DNA from: Arcanobacterium canis | Lineage (GTDB): Bacteria > Actinomycetota > Actinomycetes > Actinomycetales > Actinomycetaceae | Assembly (NCBI RefSeq): GCF_029625435.1 | Contig: NZ_CP121208.1 | Span: 496,001-560,000 of the forward strand | DNA length: 64,000 nt | Direction: 5' to 3' | Part shown: in pieces, positions 38,105 to 49,019 of the stretch | Position numbering within the stretch: position 1 is the first letter of the stretch | Layout of the letters: every line of letters starts with the position of its first letter | Position numbers and translations under genes: made by a program | Notes under the pieces: generated by a model | What the model was told of the DNA's origin: nothing | What the model saw: only the letters and a program-made list of their open reading frames with translations | The model's database searches: none

Positions 38105-39688
38105 ATGAGTACCCAGCCATTTTTGAATGAAAAAATTTCCATCGATACCTCTGACCGCGTTGCTGACCGCGCAAAATTCGTGGCCCAACTTCAAGTACTT
38201 GTTGATGCGGCAGAAGAGAAGGCCGTGGCTCGCCAGCACCCCAAAGGCAAAGGCACTGCTCGCGAGCGCATTGCGGCGTTGGTTGATTCGGGATCATTTG
38301 TCGAGACCGGTCAATTCATGGGCGGCAATGTTGCCGAAGGCTTTTCAGGGGCAGCGGTTATCACTGGTCTTGCTCGGATCAACGGACGCCAGGTAGCCGT
38401 GTATGCGCAAGACTTTTCCGTGCATGGAGGGACGCTCGGTGAAGCCGAAGGCGACAAAATTATTGCCATTATGAAATCGGCGCTTTCGCTGCGTATCCCT
38501 GTGATTGGGATGCTTGATTCAGGTGGCGCACGTATTCAAGATGGCGTGGTAGCGCTAGGACAGTACGGGAGGATTTTCAAACTCTCAGTTGAAGCATCTG
38601 GAGTGATCCCACAGATTTCGCTGATTCTCGGTCCTTGCGCTGGGGGAGCGGTCTACTCGCCAGCTCTGACGGATTTCATTGTCATGACGAAGGCGAATTC
38701 GCATATGTTCGTTACCGGTCCTGATGTCGTGCGCGCTACTACGGGCGAGGAAGTCAGTTTTGCCGATCTTGGCGGCGCTGAGGTTCACAATCACCGCTCC
38801 GGCGTGGCTCATTACCTTGCCGACGACGAAGCTGACGCGATCGATTTTACACGCGCTCTGTTGTCCTACCTTCCGTCGCATTCGGGTCAACCGGCTCCGC
38901 GTTACGACTATGTTTCGGAGGATGTCTCCGCTGAAGTCGCCGATCTTGTGCCGGCGTCGTCGAAGCAGCCATACGATATGAGTGAAGTGATTGCTCAGCT
39001 GGCCGATTATGGCGAGTTTTTGCAGGTTCACGAAGGGTTTGCTCGTTCGATTTTGACTGGCTTTGGAGCGTTTGAAGGACAAGCTGTCGGCATCGTTGCC
39101 AACCAACCCATGGTTGATGCTGGCACACTCGATGTTGATGCCTCAGAAAAAGCAGCCCGTTTCGTCCAGTTTTGCGATGCGTTCAATATTCCCGTGGTGA
39201 CACTCGTTGACGTGCCAGGATATCGACCAGGAACCGAGCAAGAGCAGGCCGGGATCATTCGACGTGGTGCGAAACTCATCTGGTCTTACGCCTCAGCGAC
39301 GGTTCCGCTCGTCACCGTCGTCCTACGCAAAGCCTATGGCGGCGCAGAGATCGTGATGGGCTCCAAATCTCTCGGCGGCGACATGGTCTATGCGTGGCCG
39401 AGTGCCGAAATCGCTGTGCTTGGAGCTGACGGTGCTGTGTCGATTCTTCACCGACGGGAGCTTGCCGCCGCGCGCGAAAACGGCAATGAAGCTCAGGTGC
39501 GAGCCTCCCTGATGGCTCAGTACACGGAAAAGAACGTTAACCCCCTGTTGTCGGTGGCACGCGGAGAAATTGACGCAATCATCGACCCTGACCAAACTCG
39601 CGCCACCATCGTGGCCTCTCTGGCAGCTCTTGCCACAAAGAAAACGGCCCCCGCTCATGAACGCAAGCATGGCAACATGCCGATGTGA
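38105..39688 (+). CDS. accD: Acyl-CoA carboxylase beta subunit (carboxyltransferase)
   Basis: Moves the carboxyl group from biotin to acetyl- or propionyl-CoA. The 527-residue protein has the two crotonase-like halves of the family. The N-half shows GKGTARERIAALVDSGSF, GGTLGEAEGDKI, DSGGARIQDGV and GPCAGGAVYSPALTDF. The C-half shows VANQPMVDAGTLDVDASEKAARFVQFCDAF, VDVPGYRPGTEQEQAGIIRRGAKL, VLRKAYGGAEIVMGSK and AWPSAEIAVLGADGA. It begins two bases after accA3 ends and precedes fas by 12 bases. No separate epsilon subunit gene was seen. Substrate choice (acetyl or propionyl) cannot be fixed from the sequence. Confidence 0.96.
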   Translation: MSTQPFLNEKISIDTSDRVADRAKFVAQLQVLVDAAEEKAVARQHPKGKGTARERIAALVDSGSFVETGQFMGGNVAEGFSGAAVITGLARINGRQVAVYAQDFSVHGGTLGEAEGDKIIAIMKSALSLRIPVIGMLDSGGARIQDGVVALGQYGRIFKLSVEASGVIPQISLILGPCAGGAVYSPALTDFIVMTKANSHMFVTGPDVVRATTGEEVSFADLGGAEVHNHRSGVAHYLADDEADAIDFTRALLSYLPSHSGQPAPRYDYVSEDVSAEVADLVPASSKQPYDMSEVIAQLADYGEFLQVHEGFARSILTGFGAFEGQAVGIVANQPMVDAGTLDVDASEKAARFVQFCDAFNIPVVTLVDVPGYRPGTEQEQAGIIRRGAKLIWSYASATVPLVTVVLRKAYGGAEIVMGSKSLGGDMVYAWPSAEIAVLGADGAVSILHRRELAAARENGNEAQVRASLMAQYTEKNVNPLLSVARGEIDAIIDPDQTRATIVASLAALATKKTAPAHERKHGNMPM

Positions 39689-39700
39689 TGAGGAGTAAAC

Positions 39701-42700
39701 ATGGAATCATTAAAGACTTACTGTGAAAACACCCCCTACATTGCCCTTTTCGGCGGGCAAGCAACCCCGTGGCACACGGCGCTAAGTGAGGCTGTTGCGG
39801 AGCCGATTGCGGCTCATCGCCTCGAGAATATGATGCAACGTTCGGATGAGATTCTTGCTCCCGTCCTCAATGACGTGAACTCAATCTGTGCTGGACCACT
39901 TGATCTTCTTGGCGCCGACACTAATGAGCCATTCGCTTCGGTTCCGGGTATCTTCGCTGCTCAGGTGCTCGCATATCACGAGCTAGCGTTGCCGGCCCCT
40001 GCCGTGGCGATTGGCCATTCCCAAGGTGTCCTCGCGGCAGACTTTGTCCGTGGCGACGACGAAGGTGAACTTTTTGCACTGGCTCGGCTCATTGGTGCCG
40101 CTGCCACATTCACCACGCGCATGGCGGATGCCTCGGCGAAGGCTGGGCACACCCCAATGGCATCCATTCGAGGGATCACGGAAGACCAGTTGCAGCCTGC
40201 ACTGGCCGGTCACCCGGATCTTGACCTTGCAATTCGTAACGGTCACCGCTTCTTCACTGTCTCAGGGCGCCCAGAGGATCTCGCTGCGCTCGAAGCCGAT
40301 CTTGACCAGCTATCTGCTCAGGCACGTGTACGTCGGGATAACAAGGAAGTCGGGGGCACTGCCCGCACGGCCGTCGTCGAGTACCTGCCCGTTGCTGCTC
40401 CGTTCCACTCTCGTCTGCTTGAGCCAGCAGTTGACCAGGTGTGCCAGTGGGCGCGTGTCTGTGGCCTGACGATCAACGTTGAGAGACTTGCTCGTGCCGT
40501 TTTGACCGACCAGATTTGCTTCGATGACCAGATGCGTGAAGCACTTGAAACTGGCGCTACCTGGATCATCGATTTTGGCCCTGGTCAGGCATTGAATTCC
40601 ATCACTCAGGGACTCATCGCAGGACGTGGAATTGGTCTGGCAAACGCTGGTTCGGCGATGGCTCGTGACCGTATCGCAACCCCAGGCTATGAATGGGAAC
40701 GCGGGGCTGACTGGTCAGTCTTCGCTCCGCGCGTGGCACGTGTGGGCGGTAAAACCGTTCTTGATACACGTTTCTCTCGGCTTACTGGACGCTCACCAAT
40801 TCTGCTTGCTGGAATGACGCCGACGACGGTCGAACCCGATATTGTGGCGGCTGCTGCGAACGCTGGATATTGGGCTGAACTTGCCGGTGGTGGGCAGGTC
40901 ACAGAGGAAATTTTCCTTGAGCATGTTCGCCAGCTTCGTGAGCAACTTGAGCCAGGGCGTGCAGTCCAGTTCAACACCATGTTCATGGACCCGTATTTGT
41001 GGGGACTGCATTTTGGACGTGAGCGCATTGTGTCACGTGAACGTGCCAATGGCGCGCCCTTCGACGGCGTCGTGATTTCAGCTGGTATCCCGCCGGTAGA
41101 GGATGCGCTTGATATTGTCGATCAACTGCGTCAGGGAGGCTTCCCGTACGTGTCATTTAAGCCCGGAACGGTGGCTCAGATTCGTACGGTATTGGCGATT
41201 GCAAAGGAGATCCCCAATATTCCCGTCATTATTCAAGTTGAGGATGGCCGTGCAGGTGGCCATCACAGCTGGGAAGACATGGAGGGTTTGCTTGCGCCGA
41301 CCTACGGCGAGATCCGTCAGCTACCCAACACAGTGTTGGTGGTTGGCGGTGGCCTTGGCGTCCCGGAGCACGCGGCAACCTTCCTCACAGGCACCTGGTC
41401 AGAAAAGTTCGGTGCCCAGCGTATGCCAGTGGACGCAATCCTCGTCGGGACGGCAGCGATGGCTGCACAAGAGGCTCACACGTCGCCTTCTGTGAAGCAG
41501 CTCCTCGTCGATTTGCCGGGAATCACAGAAAATGACGGCTGGGTGGCCTCCGGAAGTGAGAACCAGGCCATCACCTCGGGTCTTTCGCATTTGCTTGCTG
41601 ATATTCACGAGGTAGAGAATGCTTCTGCTCGTGCTGGGCGTCTGATCTTGTCGGTTCAAGGCAAACCCGAGGAACGCGAGGCTCGCCGGGATGAGATTAT
41701 TGAGGCGCTGTCCCACACAGCGAAGCCCTATTTCGGCGATGTCACGACGATGACTTATGACGGGATGCTTCGTCGATACGTCGAATTGGCATATCCATGG
41801 GTGGATGTGATCTTTATTCAGCGCTTCCACGATATGCTTCAGCGCGTTGAAGCGCGTTTGAATGAGGCAGACCATGGCCTCATCGACACGATCTTCCCCG
41901 ACCTTGACAGCGCGCGTGATCCTCATGCTGCCCTTGACCGATTGTCTGAGCGATACCCTGGCGCAGCCACAACATACGTCACGCAGGCGGATGCGTCATG
42001 GTTCATCGAAGAATGCCGCACTTACCCTAAACCGGTGCCGTTCGTTCCCGCACTCGATGATTCCTTGCTTCGGTGGTGGGCATCAGATAACCTCTGGCAA
42101 TCTCACGATGAGCGGTACGACGCCGATTCGGTGCGTATCATTCCTGGCCCTGTTTCCGTTGCTGGAATTACTCGCGTCGATGAGCCGGTGGCACAGATCC
42201 TGAGGCGTTTCGAGTCTGTCGCCATCGACGCCGTCGGGGGAGACGTCAGTGATCGCTTCACTCGCATGTCGGCAACTCCCAAAGAATTCCTTGCCGACGT
42301 TCCCCACATCTTGTGGCACGGACGTCTCGTTCCTAACCCGGTGAGGGTCGTCGATTCCTATGAACTGGTTGACACTGAATTTGGCGCTGATCTGATCATC
42401 ACATTCGATCAGCCTCAGGGCATGGCTCACAGTGCAACAAGCCTGACGATTCCGCTGATCCTGCCCAATGCTGTCGCCGACGGCGGGGTTCCCGTTGTCG
42501 ATGAGGGCAGACTTGACCACACCATGCGTTCGCTTCTTTCCCAGATTGCCGGCGTGGGGGCCGTTAACCCCATGGGAGAGACAATTAGCGCGCTACCGCA
42601 GGTCAATATCCCGTTTGGTCAGGCTTGCCACACCTTTACCTACGGCAAGCGACTGGGTGTGCTTCATGCCGGAGTGACAGCAAATACACTGCACGCAGTT

Positions 42701-45700
42701 GCTGCGGCTCCCATCGTTCCCTCCGCACTTTTGGGAATGGCATGGCCAGCAATCTATGCAGCTTTTGGCTCAGCAACCTATGAGGGCGCAAGTGTCCTGG
42801 AAGGCTTCCTTGGTGTCGTCCATCTCGATCACGCCGAACTACTCGATACTCGCCAGTTGCGTGAAGGCGCTCGCATCGAAGCCCTCTCACGTGCGCTTGA
42901 GGTCGTTGATTCATCCGCTGGCCGCATTGTCACAGTGGTAACACAACTGCGCGATGAACGCGGTGACCTGGGCTCATTCACTGATCGCTTCGCAATCCGT
43001 GGCCGAGCACAAGGACGCGATGCTGTCGATGAGCCATCGCTTGCAGGGGGAAACTGGGACGTCCGCGAAACGAAGCGTTCACGTCTGCGCACGGTCACAG
43101 TGACTGCGCCGACGTCGATGGAAGCGTTCGCGCAGGTGTCGGGTGACTACAACCCGATTCACACGTCTTCAGTCGCAGCTCGCTTGGCAGGTCTTGACGC
43201 TCCGATTGTTCATGGCATGTGGCTCGACGCCGCCGCTCAGCACGCAGTGATGGGCGCAGGGCTTGAGCACGGATGGCAGATCCTGGGCTGGACGTATCGA
43301 ATGTTCGGTATGGTCAACCTTGGCGCAACTATTGAGATCGCAATCGACCGTATCGGACGCATCAACGGCGGTGGCCTCATGCTCGAAGTCACCTCGAAAG
43401 TGGATGGCAATGTTGTCTCGGTAGCGAGCGCCGCTGTGGCCGGCCCGACGACCGCTTACGTCTACCCGGGTCAGGGCATCCAAAAGCAGGGGATGACACT
43501 TGACCTGCGCGCCTCAAGTGCGCCCATCAACGCCGTGTGGGAGCGCGCTGATGCCCATACTCGAACTGCTCTCGGTTTCTCGATTCTCGCAGTTGTCCGC
43601 GACAACCCTGCCTCGATTACTGCAAAGGGAGTGACGTATCGCCACCCCAAGGGGGTCCTCAATCTGACCCAGTTCACTCAGGTGGCGCTGGCGACCGTTG
43701 CCTTCGCTCAAACCGAACAGTTGCGCGCTGCCGGTGCAATCGAAGATGGTTCCTATTTCGCAGGTCACTCACTCGGTGAGTACAACGCGCTGTGCGCCTA
43801 CGGCCAGATTATGGATCTTGAAACGGTACTCGACATTGTGTTCTACCGCGGTTCGACGATGCACAACCTCGTTCCCCGAAATGAGGATGGGTCATCGAAC
43901 TATCGCCTGGGGGCACTTCGTCCGAATCAGTTCGGTCTCACCGACGCCGACGTGGCTGCCTATGTTGCTTCCGTGGCAGAGGCGAGTGGCGAGTTCCTCG
44001 AAATCGTCAATTACAACCTCCTTGATGAGCAATACGCGGTGGCAGGGACAGTGGCAGGACTCGACGCGCTCGCGGCCGATGCTCAGGCTCGGGCACTTGC
44101 CGCTGGTGGTAAGGGCGCGTTTATGCTCATTCCTGGTATTGATGTTCCCTTCCATTCAAGTGCTTTGCGTGAGGGTGTGGATGAATTCCGTACCCTGCTC
44201 GACTCGCTCCTTCCTGAGCACATCAGCTGCGAATCGCTCCAAAACAAATATGTGCCGAACCTCGTGGCCCGACCATTCGCCCTGACACGTGAGTTCTTCG
44301 AGGCTGTGTTATCAGCATGTGACTCGCCATTCGTGGCCGATGCGCTTGCGCACTGGGAATCGATTGACCTTGTGGGACAGCGTGACTCGCTCACACGTGC
44401 ATTACTGATTGAACTGTTGGCTTACCAGTTCGCTTCACCGGTGCGCTGGATCGAAACCCAAGATCTCCTCTTGCGTCAGCGAGGCGTCGAACGTTTCGTT
44501 GAAGTGGGACTTGGCCAGTCGCCGACACTGGCGAATATGGCTGCAAAAACCCTGAAGAAACCGGCTATGCGTGGTTGCGAGGTCGAGGTTCTCAATCTCG
44601 GCCGAGACACTGCTCGCGTGATGAATGACGACGTGGTGGAACCTCCCGCCCCTGCCATGAGCGAGGCTGAGGAAGAAACTCCTGTAGAAGAACAGCCAGC
44701 TTCGCAAGCAGCTGCGCAGGTGAGCGCTCCGTCGCTGCCGGCACCGTCGGCGTCGGCAGGTCCGATCGCAGATCTTCCACTTGACGCTCCTGATGCCCTG
44801 CGTATTCTTCTGGCGTTGGAAAACAAGGTCACGTTGGATCAAATCGGTGATGCGGATACGCTCGAAATCCTTACAGGTGGCGTCTCATCCAAGCGCAACC
44901 AGGTGCTGATGGATATGTCCGCGGAGCTCACGTTGCCGTCCATCGACGGCGCGGCAGATCTTCCGCTCGCACAGCTGGCATCGCAAGTTGCGACGCTTGC
45001 GCATTCCTACCGCCCCTTTGGCCCGGTGCTGTCTGACGCCGTTGCTCAGCGCCTGCGCAGGCTCTTCGGTGCTGCCGGAGTCAAGCCAACCCAGGTTGCT
45101 GAACGTCTGTCGAACGTGTGGAATTTGGGAGCTGGATGGGCTGCATGGACGAGCGCGGTGCTCTTGCTCGATACCCGCGAAGGGACATCGACGCGTGGCG
45201 GCGAACTTGCCACCTTGTCAACCCAGACACCGACGTCGGCAGGTGAGGTTGATGCGCTGATTGATGCGGCTGTGGAACGGGTCGGCGCCTTGCACTCGAT
45301 CGCGGTAGCTCAGCCCTCAGCAGGGGCAAGTTCAGGTGGCGTCGTAGACTCAGCGGCACTTGACGCGTTCTCACAGACGATTACTTCTGCGCTGGAAGCC
45401 AATGCCCGTGATCTTCTTGATCGCCTCGGCAAGCTCAACGTCCAGGCTGATCATCTTGAGCCTGCTGACACTCTGATGGAAACGGTGAGCGGCGAACTGG
45501 GGTCGAAGTGGCCTGAGATTGTTCAGCCACGATTCGACGCTGCCAAAGCTGTGCGTCTCAACGATCGTTGGGCAACCGCCCGCGAGGACGTGGCACGGAT
45601 TGCGCTCGGAGAAGAAGTCGAAGCAAACTTCATCGGAACGGGTGAGGCCGTTGCTCGCCAGGCAGAGTACGAAGCTGACAGAGCGATCAACGATTCGCTG

Positions 45701-48613
45701 CGATCACGTCTGCTGATGATTGCTCGGGATGCCCGGGACACCCAACCTGGTGAACTTGCAGGTCAGGTTGCTGTGGTAACGGGCATGACACCAGCATCGA
45801 TCGCAGGTGGTGTTGTCCGTCAGCTCCTGGCTCGCGGCGCTACCGTGATCGCGACTGCCTCAAACATCTCCACACCACGTCTGCTTGCAGCACGCCAGAT
45901 GTACCGACACCATGCACGTGGGGGAGCTGAGCTGTGGCTCGTGCCTGCCAACCTTGCCTCGTATCGTGACATCGATGCGCTCGCGGAGTGGATCGGCACG
46001 CAGGTAACGCAAACAGTGAATGCAAAGTCGGTCGAAATTAAACCAGCTCTGACACCTGACCTGTTCTTCCCCTTTGCTGCGCCACCTGTTTATGGAACCA
46101 TGGACGGTGCCGGAGCCGAAACAGAAATTCATGCACGAGTGATGCTGTGGGGCGTGGAGCGTTTGCTCACCCGTCTGGCTGTCCTCGGTGAACAATGGGA
46201 CACCGAACATCGTATGCACGTGGTGCTTCCAGGCTCACCCAATCGCGGTCTCTTCGGCGGTGACGGCGGCTACGGAGAGGTCAAGGCTGCATTCGATGCG
46301 ATTTTGAATAAGTGGCGAGTTGAGCCGTGGGGTAAGCGCACCACGGTGGCTCGCGCTCGAATCGGATGGGTTCGAGGAACCGGATTGATGGGGGGAAATG
46401 ACCCGCTAGTGACGTACGTGGAGAGCCAAGGGGTGACGACGTACTCAACCGACGAAATGGCCGACAAGATCATCACTCTCGCTGGTCGTGAGGCTCGCGA
46501 GGACGCTTTGGACGCGCCGCTCGACGTCGATTTCACGGGCGGTCTGGGCAACATCGACTTTGCCGCCCTTCTCCAGCAAAGTCGCAACGGAGCAACCCAG
46601 ACGACTCCACAGACCACGACTACGCTCAAGGCACTGCCTCATGCAACGTCGGTTTCCCTTCCCACTTCCCGCGAGGGCGACTGGGATTCGGTGACTGCCC
46701 GCCCACAGGACACCATCGTCATTGTTGGCTACGGTGAGGTGGGGCCGTGGGGAAGTTCGCGCACACGCTTCGCCGCTGAGCTCGGTGTTCAAGCCGACGG
46801 TTCCTTCGAACTCACTGCAGCAGGTGTTCTTGAACTTGCCTGGGGAATGGGCCTACTGACCTGGCATGACACACCGAAGGCAGGCTGGTATAACACCGAC
46901 GATGAGCTTGTGGACGAAGCCGATATTTACGAACGCTACGTCGATGAAGTGGTGGCACGCTGTGGGATCCGTGAGTTGACTGATCGCGACACGATAGCCG
47001 ATCAGGGCGTGAACGATGCCGCTACCGTCTTCCTCGACCGACCGGTGACGTTCTCCGTTGCCGACGAGGACGAGGCCAACGCCTACGTTGCTGCGGATCC
47101 ACAATTCACGACCGCTGCGCGCGTGGACGGTGAGTGGCAGGTGACCCGTGCGAAGGGTGCGACTGCACTCGTTCCAAAGCGCACCACGATCAGCCGCTAC
47201 GTCGCTGGACAGATGCCTGCCGGTTTCGATCCGCAGCGCTGGGGCATCCCGGCGTCGATGCTTGAAAATGCCGATCTCATGGCATCGTGGAATCTTGTGA
47301 CAGCGGTGGATGCTTTCTTGTCATCAGGGTTTACGCCAGCACAACTGCTGGCAGCGATCCACCCCACACAGATTGCATCAACTCAGGGCACCGGTTTTGG
47401 TGGCATGGAATCGATGCGCAAGCTCTTCCTCGAACGTTTCCGCGGAGAAAATATCCCCCAAGATACGCTCCAGGAGACCTTAGCCAATGTCATCGCTGCT
47501 CATACGATGCAGGCCTATGTCGGAGGCTACGGATCGATGGTTCAACCGGTCTCAGCATGTGCAACTGCTGCGGTCTCCATTGAAGAGGGCGTGGACAAGA
47601 TCCGTCTGGGTAAGGCGACCTTTGCCGTGACAGGTGCAATCGATGCTCTCAGTGCCGAGTCGCTCGAAGGCTTTGGGCTGATGAACGCCACCGCGTCGTC
47701 GGCTGTGATGGAAGAAAAGGGAATTAACCACCGCTTCTTCTCACGCGCAGGCGATCTTCGCCGAGGCGGATTCGTCGAAGCTGAAGGTGGCGGCACCGTG
47801 CTGATAGCTCGCGGTGATCTCGCTCTTGAACTCGGGTTACCGGTGTACGCGGTGGTTGGGTACGTGCAGAGCTTTGCCGATGGCGCTCACACCTCGATCC
47901 CGGCACCAGGACTCGGAGCGCTCGGCGCAGGTTTGGGAGGCACGGAGTCGTCGTTGATGCGTCAGTTGCGCCCTCTGGGAGTTGAAGCTGACGATCTCGC
48001 TGTCGTATCTAAGCACGATACATCGACGAATGCGAACGATCCGAACGAGGCAGAGCTTCATGTTCGCTTGGCGAAAGCAATTGGCCGACATGAGGGAAAT
48101 CCGCTGTATGTGATTTCGCAGAAGACCTTGACCGGCCATGCAAAGGGTGGAGCAGCGCTCTTCCAGATTGCGGGCTTGACACAGGTTTTTGCCACGGGAA
48201 TCATCCCAGCCAACCGTGCGCTGGATAATCTCGATCCGGTGTTCGAAGATGACGACTACCTCGTCTGGCTGCGCGATCCGCTAGCACTTGGCAAGCGCCA
48301 AACGATTAAAGCAGCTTTGGCCACCTCTCTCGGCTTTGGGCATGTGTCGTCGGTTGTGGCGCTTGTTCATCCGGGTGCATTTGAGGCAGCCGTGGCCCAT
48401 GAGCACGGTCACGAGGTGCTGGCGATCTGGCGTGAACGCTCGCTTGCTCGCCGTCGTGCTGGTCATGAGCGAATAGAGGCAGCGATGATGGGACACGCAC
48501 CCTTCTTCGAAGAGATCGAAGATCGACGCTTCGCCTCCAATGCCCATGAAACTGAGGCGCGAATGCTTCTCGACCCATCAGCCCGACTAGGGGAGAACGG
48601 CTATTATGCCTGA
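39701..48613 (+). CDS. fas: Type I fatty acid synthase (FAS-I)
   Basis: A 2970-residue multienzyme making fatty acids from acetyl- and malonyl-CoA with NADPH and FMN. Domains in order: acetyltransferase (1-330, S107 in GHSQG), enoyl reductase (about 355-830, LLAGMTPTTV and AELAGGG), dehydratase of the MaoC type (about 1135-1250, SGDYNPIH), malonyl/palmitoyl transferase (about 1250-1650, S1357 in GHSLGEYN), carrier domain (about 1690-1770, likely S1729 or S1730 in GGVSSKRN), ketoreductase (about 2010-2280, VAVVTGMTPASIAGGVV) and ketosynthase (about 2330-2920, C2620 in SACATAA, with TLTGHAKGGAA). This is the full actinobacterial order. The phosphopantetheine transferase is a separate gene, acpS. 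GAGGAG precedes ATG 39701. Confidence 0.97.
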   Translation: MESLKTYCENTPYIALFGGQATPWHTALSEAVAEPIAAHRLENMMQRSDEILAPVLNDVNSICAGPLDLLGADTNEPFASVPGIFAAQVLAYHELALPAPAVAIGHSQGVLAADFVRGDDEGELFALARLIGAAATFTTRMADASAKAGHTPMASIRGITEDQLQPALAGHPDLDLAIRNGHRFFTVSGRPEDLAALEADLDQLSAQARVRRDNKEVGGTARTAVVEYLPVAAPFHSRLLEPAVDQVCQWARVCGLTINVERLARAVLTDQICFDDQMREALETGATWIIDFGPGQALNSITQGLIAGRGIGLANAGSAMARDRIATPGYEWERGADWSVFAPRVARVGGKTVLDTRFSRLTGRSPILLAGMTPTTVEPDIVAAAANAGYWAELAGGGQVTEEIFLEHVRQLREQLEPGRAVQFNTMFMDPYLWGLHFGRERIVSRERANGAPFDGVVISAGIPPVEDALDIVDQLRQGGFPYVSFKPGTVAQIRTVLAIAKEIPNIPVIIQVEDGRAGGHHSWEDMEGLLAPTYGEIRQLPNTVLVVGGGLGVPEHAATFLTGTWSEKFGAQRMPVDAILVGTAAMAAQEAHTSPSVKQLLVDLPGITENDGWVASGSENQAITSGLSHLLADIHEVENASARAGRLILSVQGKPEEREARRDEIIEALSHTAKPYFGDVTTMTYDGMLRRYVELAYPWVDVIFIQRFHDMLQRVEARLNEADHGLIDTIFPDLDSARDPHAALDRLSERYPGAATTYVTQADASWFIEECRTYPKPVPFVPALDDSLLRWWASDNLWQSHDERYDADSVRIIPGPVSVAGITRVDEPVAQILRRFESVAIDAVGGDVSDRFTRMSATPKEFLADVPHILWHGRLVPNPVRVVDSYELVDTEFGADLIITFDQPQGMAHSATSLTIPLILPNAVADGGVPVVDEGRLDHTMRSLLSQIAGVGAVNPMGETISALPQVNIPFGQACHTFTYGKRLGVLHAGVTANTLHAVAAAPIVPSALLGMAWPAIYAAFGSATYEGASVLEGFLGVVHLDHAELLDTRQLREGARIEALSRALEVVDSSAGRIVTVVTQLRDERGDLGSFTDRFAIRGRAQGRDAVDEPSLAGGNWDVRETKRSRLRTVTVTAPTSMEAFAQVSGDYNPIHTSSVAARLAGLDAPIVHGMWLDAAAQHAVMGAGLEHGWQILGWTYRMFGMVNLGATIEIAIDRIGRINGGGLMLEVTSKVDGNVVSVASAAVAGPTTAYVYPGQGIQKQGMTLDLRASSAPINAVWERADAHTRTALGFSILAVVRDNPASITAKGVTYRHPKGVLNLTQFTQVALATVAFAQTEQLRAAGAIEDGSYFAGHSLGEYNALCAYGQIMDLETVLDIVFYRGSTMHNLVPRNEDGSSNYRLGALRPNQFGLTDADVAAYVASVAEASGEFLEIVNYNLLDEQYAVAGTVAGLDALAADAQARALAAGGKGAFMLIPGIDVPFHSSALREGVDEFRTLLDSLLPEHISCESLQNKYVPNLVARPFALTREFFEAVLSACDSPFVADALAHWESIDLVGQRDSLTRALLIELLAYQFASPVRWIETQDLLLRQRGVERFVEVGLGQSPTLANMAAKTLKKPAMRGCEVEVLNLGRDTARVMNDDVVEPPAPAMSEAEEETPVEEQPASQAAAQVSAPSLPAPSASAGPIADLPLDAPDALRILLALENKVTLDQIGDADTLEILTGGVSSKRNQVLMDMSAELTLPSIDGAADLPLAQLASQVATLAHSYRPFGPVLSDAVAQRLRRLFGAAGVKPTQVAERLSNVWNLGAGWAAWTSAVLLLDTREGTSTRGGELATLSTQTPTSAGEVDALIDAAVERVGALHSIAVAQPSAGASSGGVVDSAALDAFSQTITSALEANARDLLDRLGKLNVQADHLEPADTLMETVSGELGSKWPEIVQPRFDAAKAVRLNDRWATAREDVARIALGEEVEANFIGTGEAVARQAEYEADRAINDSLRSRLLMIARDARDTQPGELAGQVAVVTGMTPASIAGGVVRQLLARGATVIATASNISTPRLLAARQMYRHHARGGAELWLVPANLASYRDIDALAEWIGTQVTQTVNAKSVEIKPALTPDLFFPFAAPPVYGTMDGAGAETEIHARVMLWGVERLLTRLAVLGEQWDTEHRMHVVLPGSPNRGLFGGDGGYGEVKAAFDAILNKWRVEPWGKRTTVARARIGWVRGTGLMGGNDPLVTYVESQGVTTYSTDEMADKIITLAGREAREDALDAPLDVDFTGGLGNIDFAALLQQSRNGATQTTPQTTTTLKALPHATSVSLPTSREGDWDSVTARPQDTIVIVGYGEVGPWGSSRTRFAAELGVQADGSFELTAAGVLELAWGMGLLTWHDTPKAGWYNTDDELVDEADIYERYVDEVVARCGIRELTDRDTIADQGVNDAATVFLDRPVTFSVADEDEANAYVAADPQFTTAARVDGEWQVTRAKGATALVPKRTTISRYVAGQMPAGFDPQRWGIPASMLENADLMASWNLVTAVDAFLSSGFTPAQLLAAIHPTQIASTQGTGFGGMESMRKLFLERFRGENIPQDTLQETLANVIAAHTMQAYVGGYGSMVQPVSACATAAVSIEEGVDKIRLGKATFAVTGAIDALSAESLEGFGLMNATASSAVMEEKGINHRFFSRAGDLRRGGFVEAEGGGTVLIARGDLALELGLPVYAVVGYVQSFADGAHTSIPAPGLGALGAGLGGTESSLMRQLRPLGVEADDLAVVSKHDTSTNANDPNEAELHVRLAKAIGRHEGNPLYVISQKTLTGHAKGGAALFQIAGLTQVFATGIIPANRALDNLDPVFEDDDYLVWLRDPLALGKRQTIKAALATSLGFGHVSSVVALVHPGAFEAAVAHEHGHEVLAIWRERSLARRRAGHERIEAAMMGHAPFFEEIEDRRFASNAHETEARMLLDPSARLGENGYYA

Positions 48614-49019
48614 GATCTCAGGTGTTGGGATCGATCTCGTTCACATTCCCGCATTCATCGCCCAGATGGATGAGCCGGGAACGCAGCTCGCGCGCGTGTT
48701 CCACCCGCGCGAGCTGCGCATTGCGGCCCAACGTCGCCAGGTCACAGGACGCCCAGCGGCCTACCACCTGGCCGGACGTTGGGCCGCAAAAGAGGCGTTT
48801 ATCAAGGCGTGGTCAGAGGAAAACTTTTGCCACCCCCCTCTTATCCCCGATCCGATCGATTGGTCACAGGTGTGGGTCGATGCCGATGCATGGAACCGCC
48901 CCCGGCTCGTCCTTGACGGTGAACTTGCGCGAGCTGTCGGCAACGTCGTCGCCCACGTCTCGATTAGTCATGACGGAGATTACGCCACTGCCATCGTCAC
49001 CCTAGAGAGGAAAAACTGA
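48606..49019 (+). CDS. acpS: Holo-[acyl-carrier-protein] synthase
   Basis: Adds the 4'-phosphopantetheine arm from CoA to the carrier domain of FAS. The 137-residue protein has SGVGIDLVHIPAF at the start with the magnesium-binding Asp, RWAAKEAFIKAW near residue 57 with the Glu and Lys of the active site, and VSISHDGDYATAIV near the end. It overlaps the 3' end of fas by eight bases in another frame, so the synthase and its activator are translated together. Confidence 0.95.
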   Translation: MPEISGVGIDLVHIPAFIAQMDEPGTQLARVFHPRELRIAAQRRQVTGRPAAYHLAGRWAAKEAFIKAWSEENFCHPPLIPDPIDWSQVWVDADAWNRPRLVLDGELARAVGNVVAHVSISHDGDYATAIVTLERKN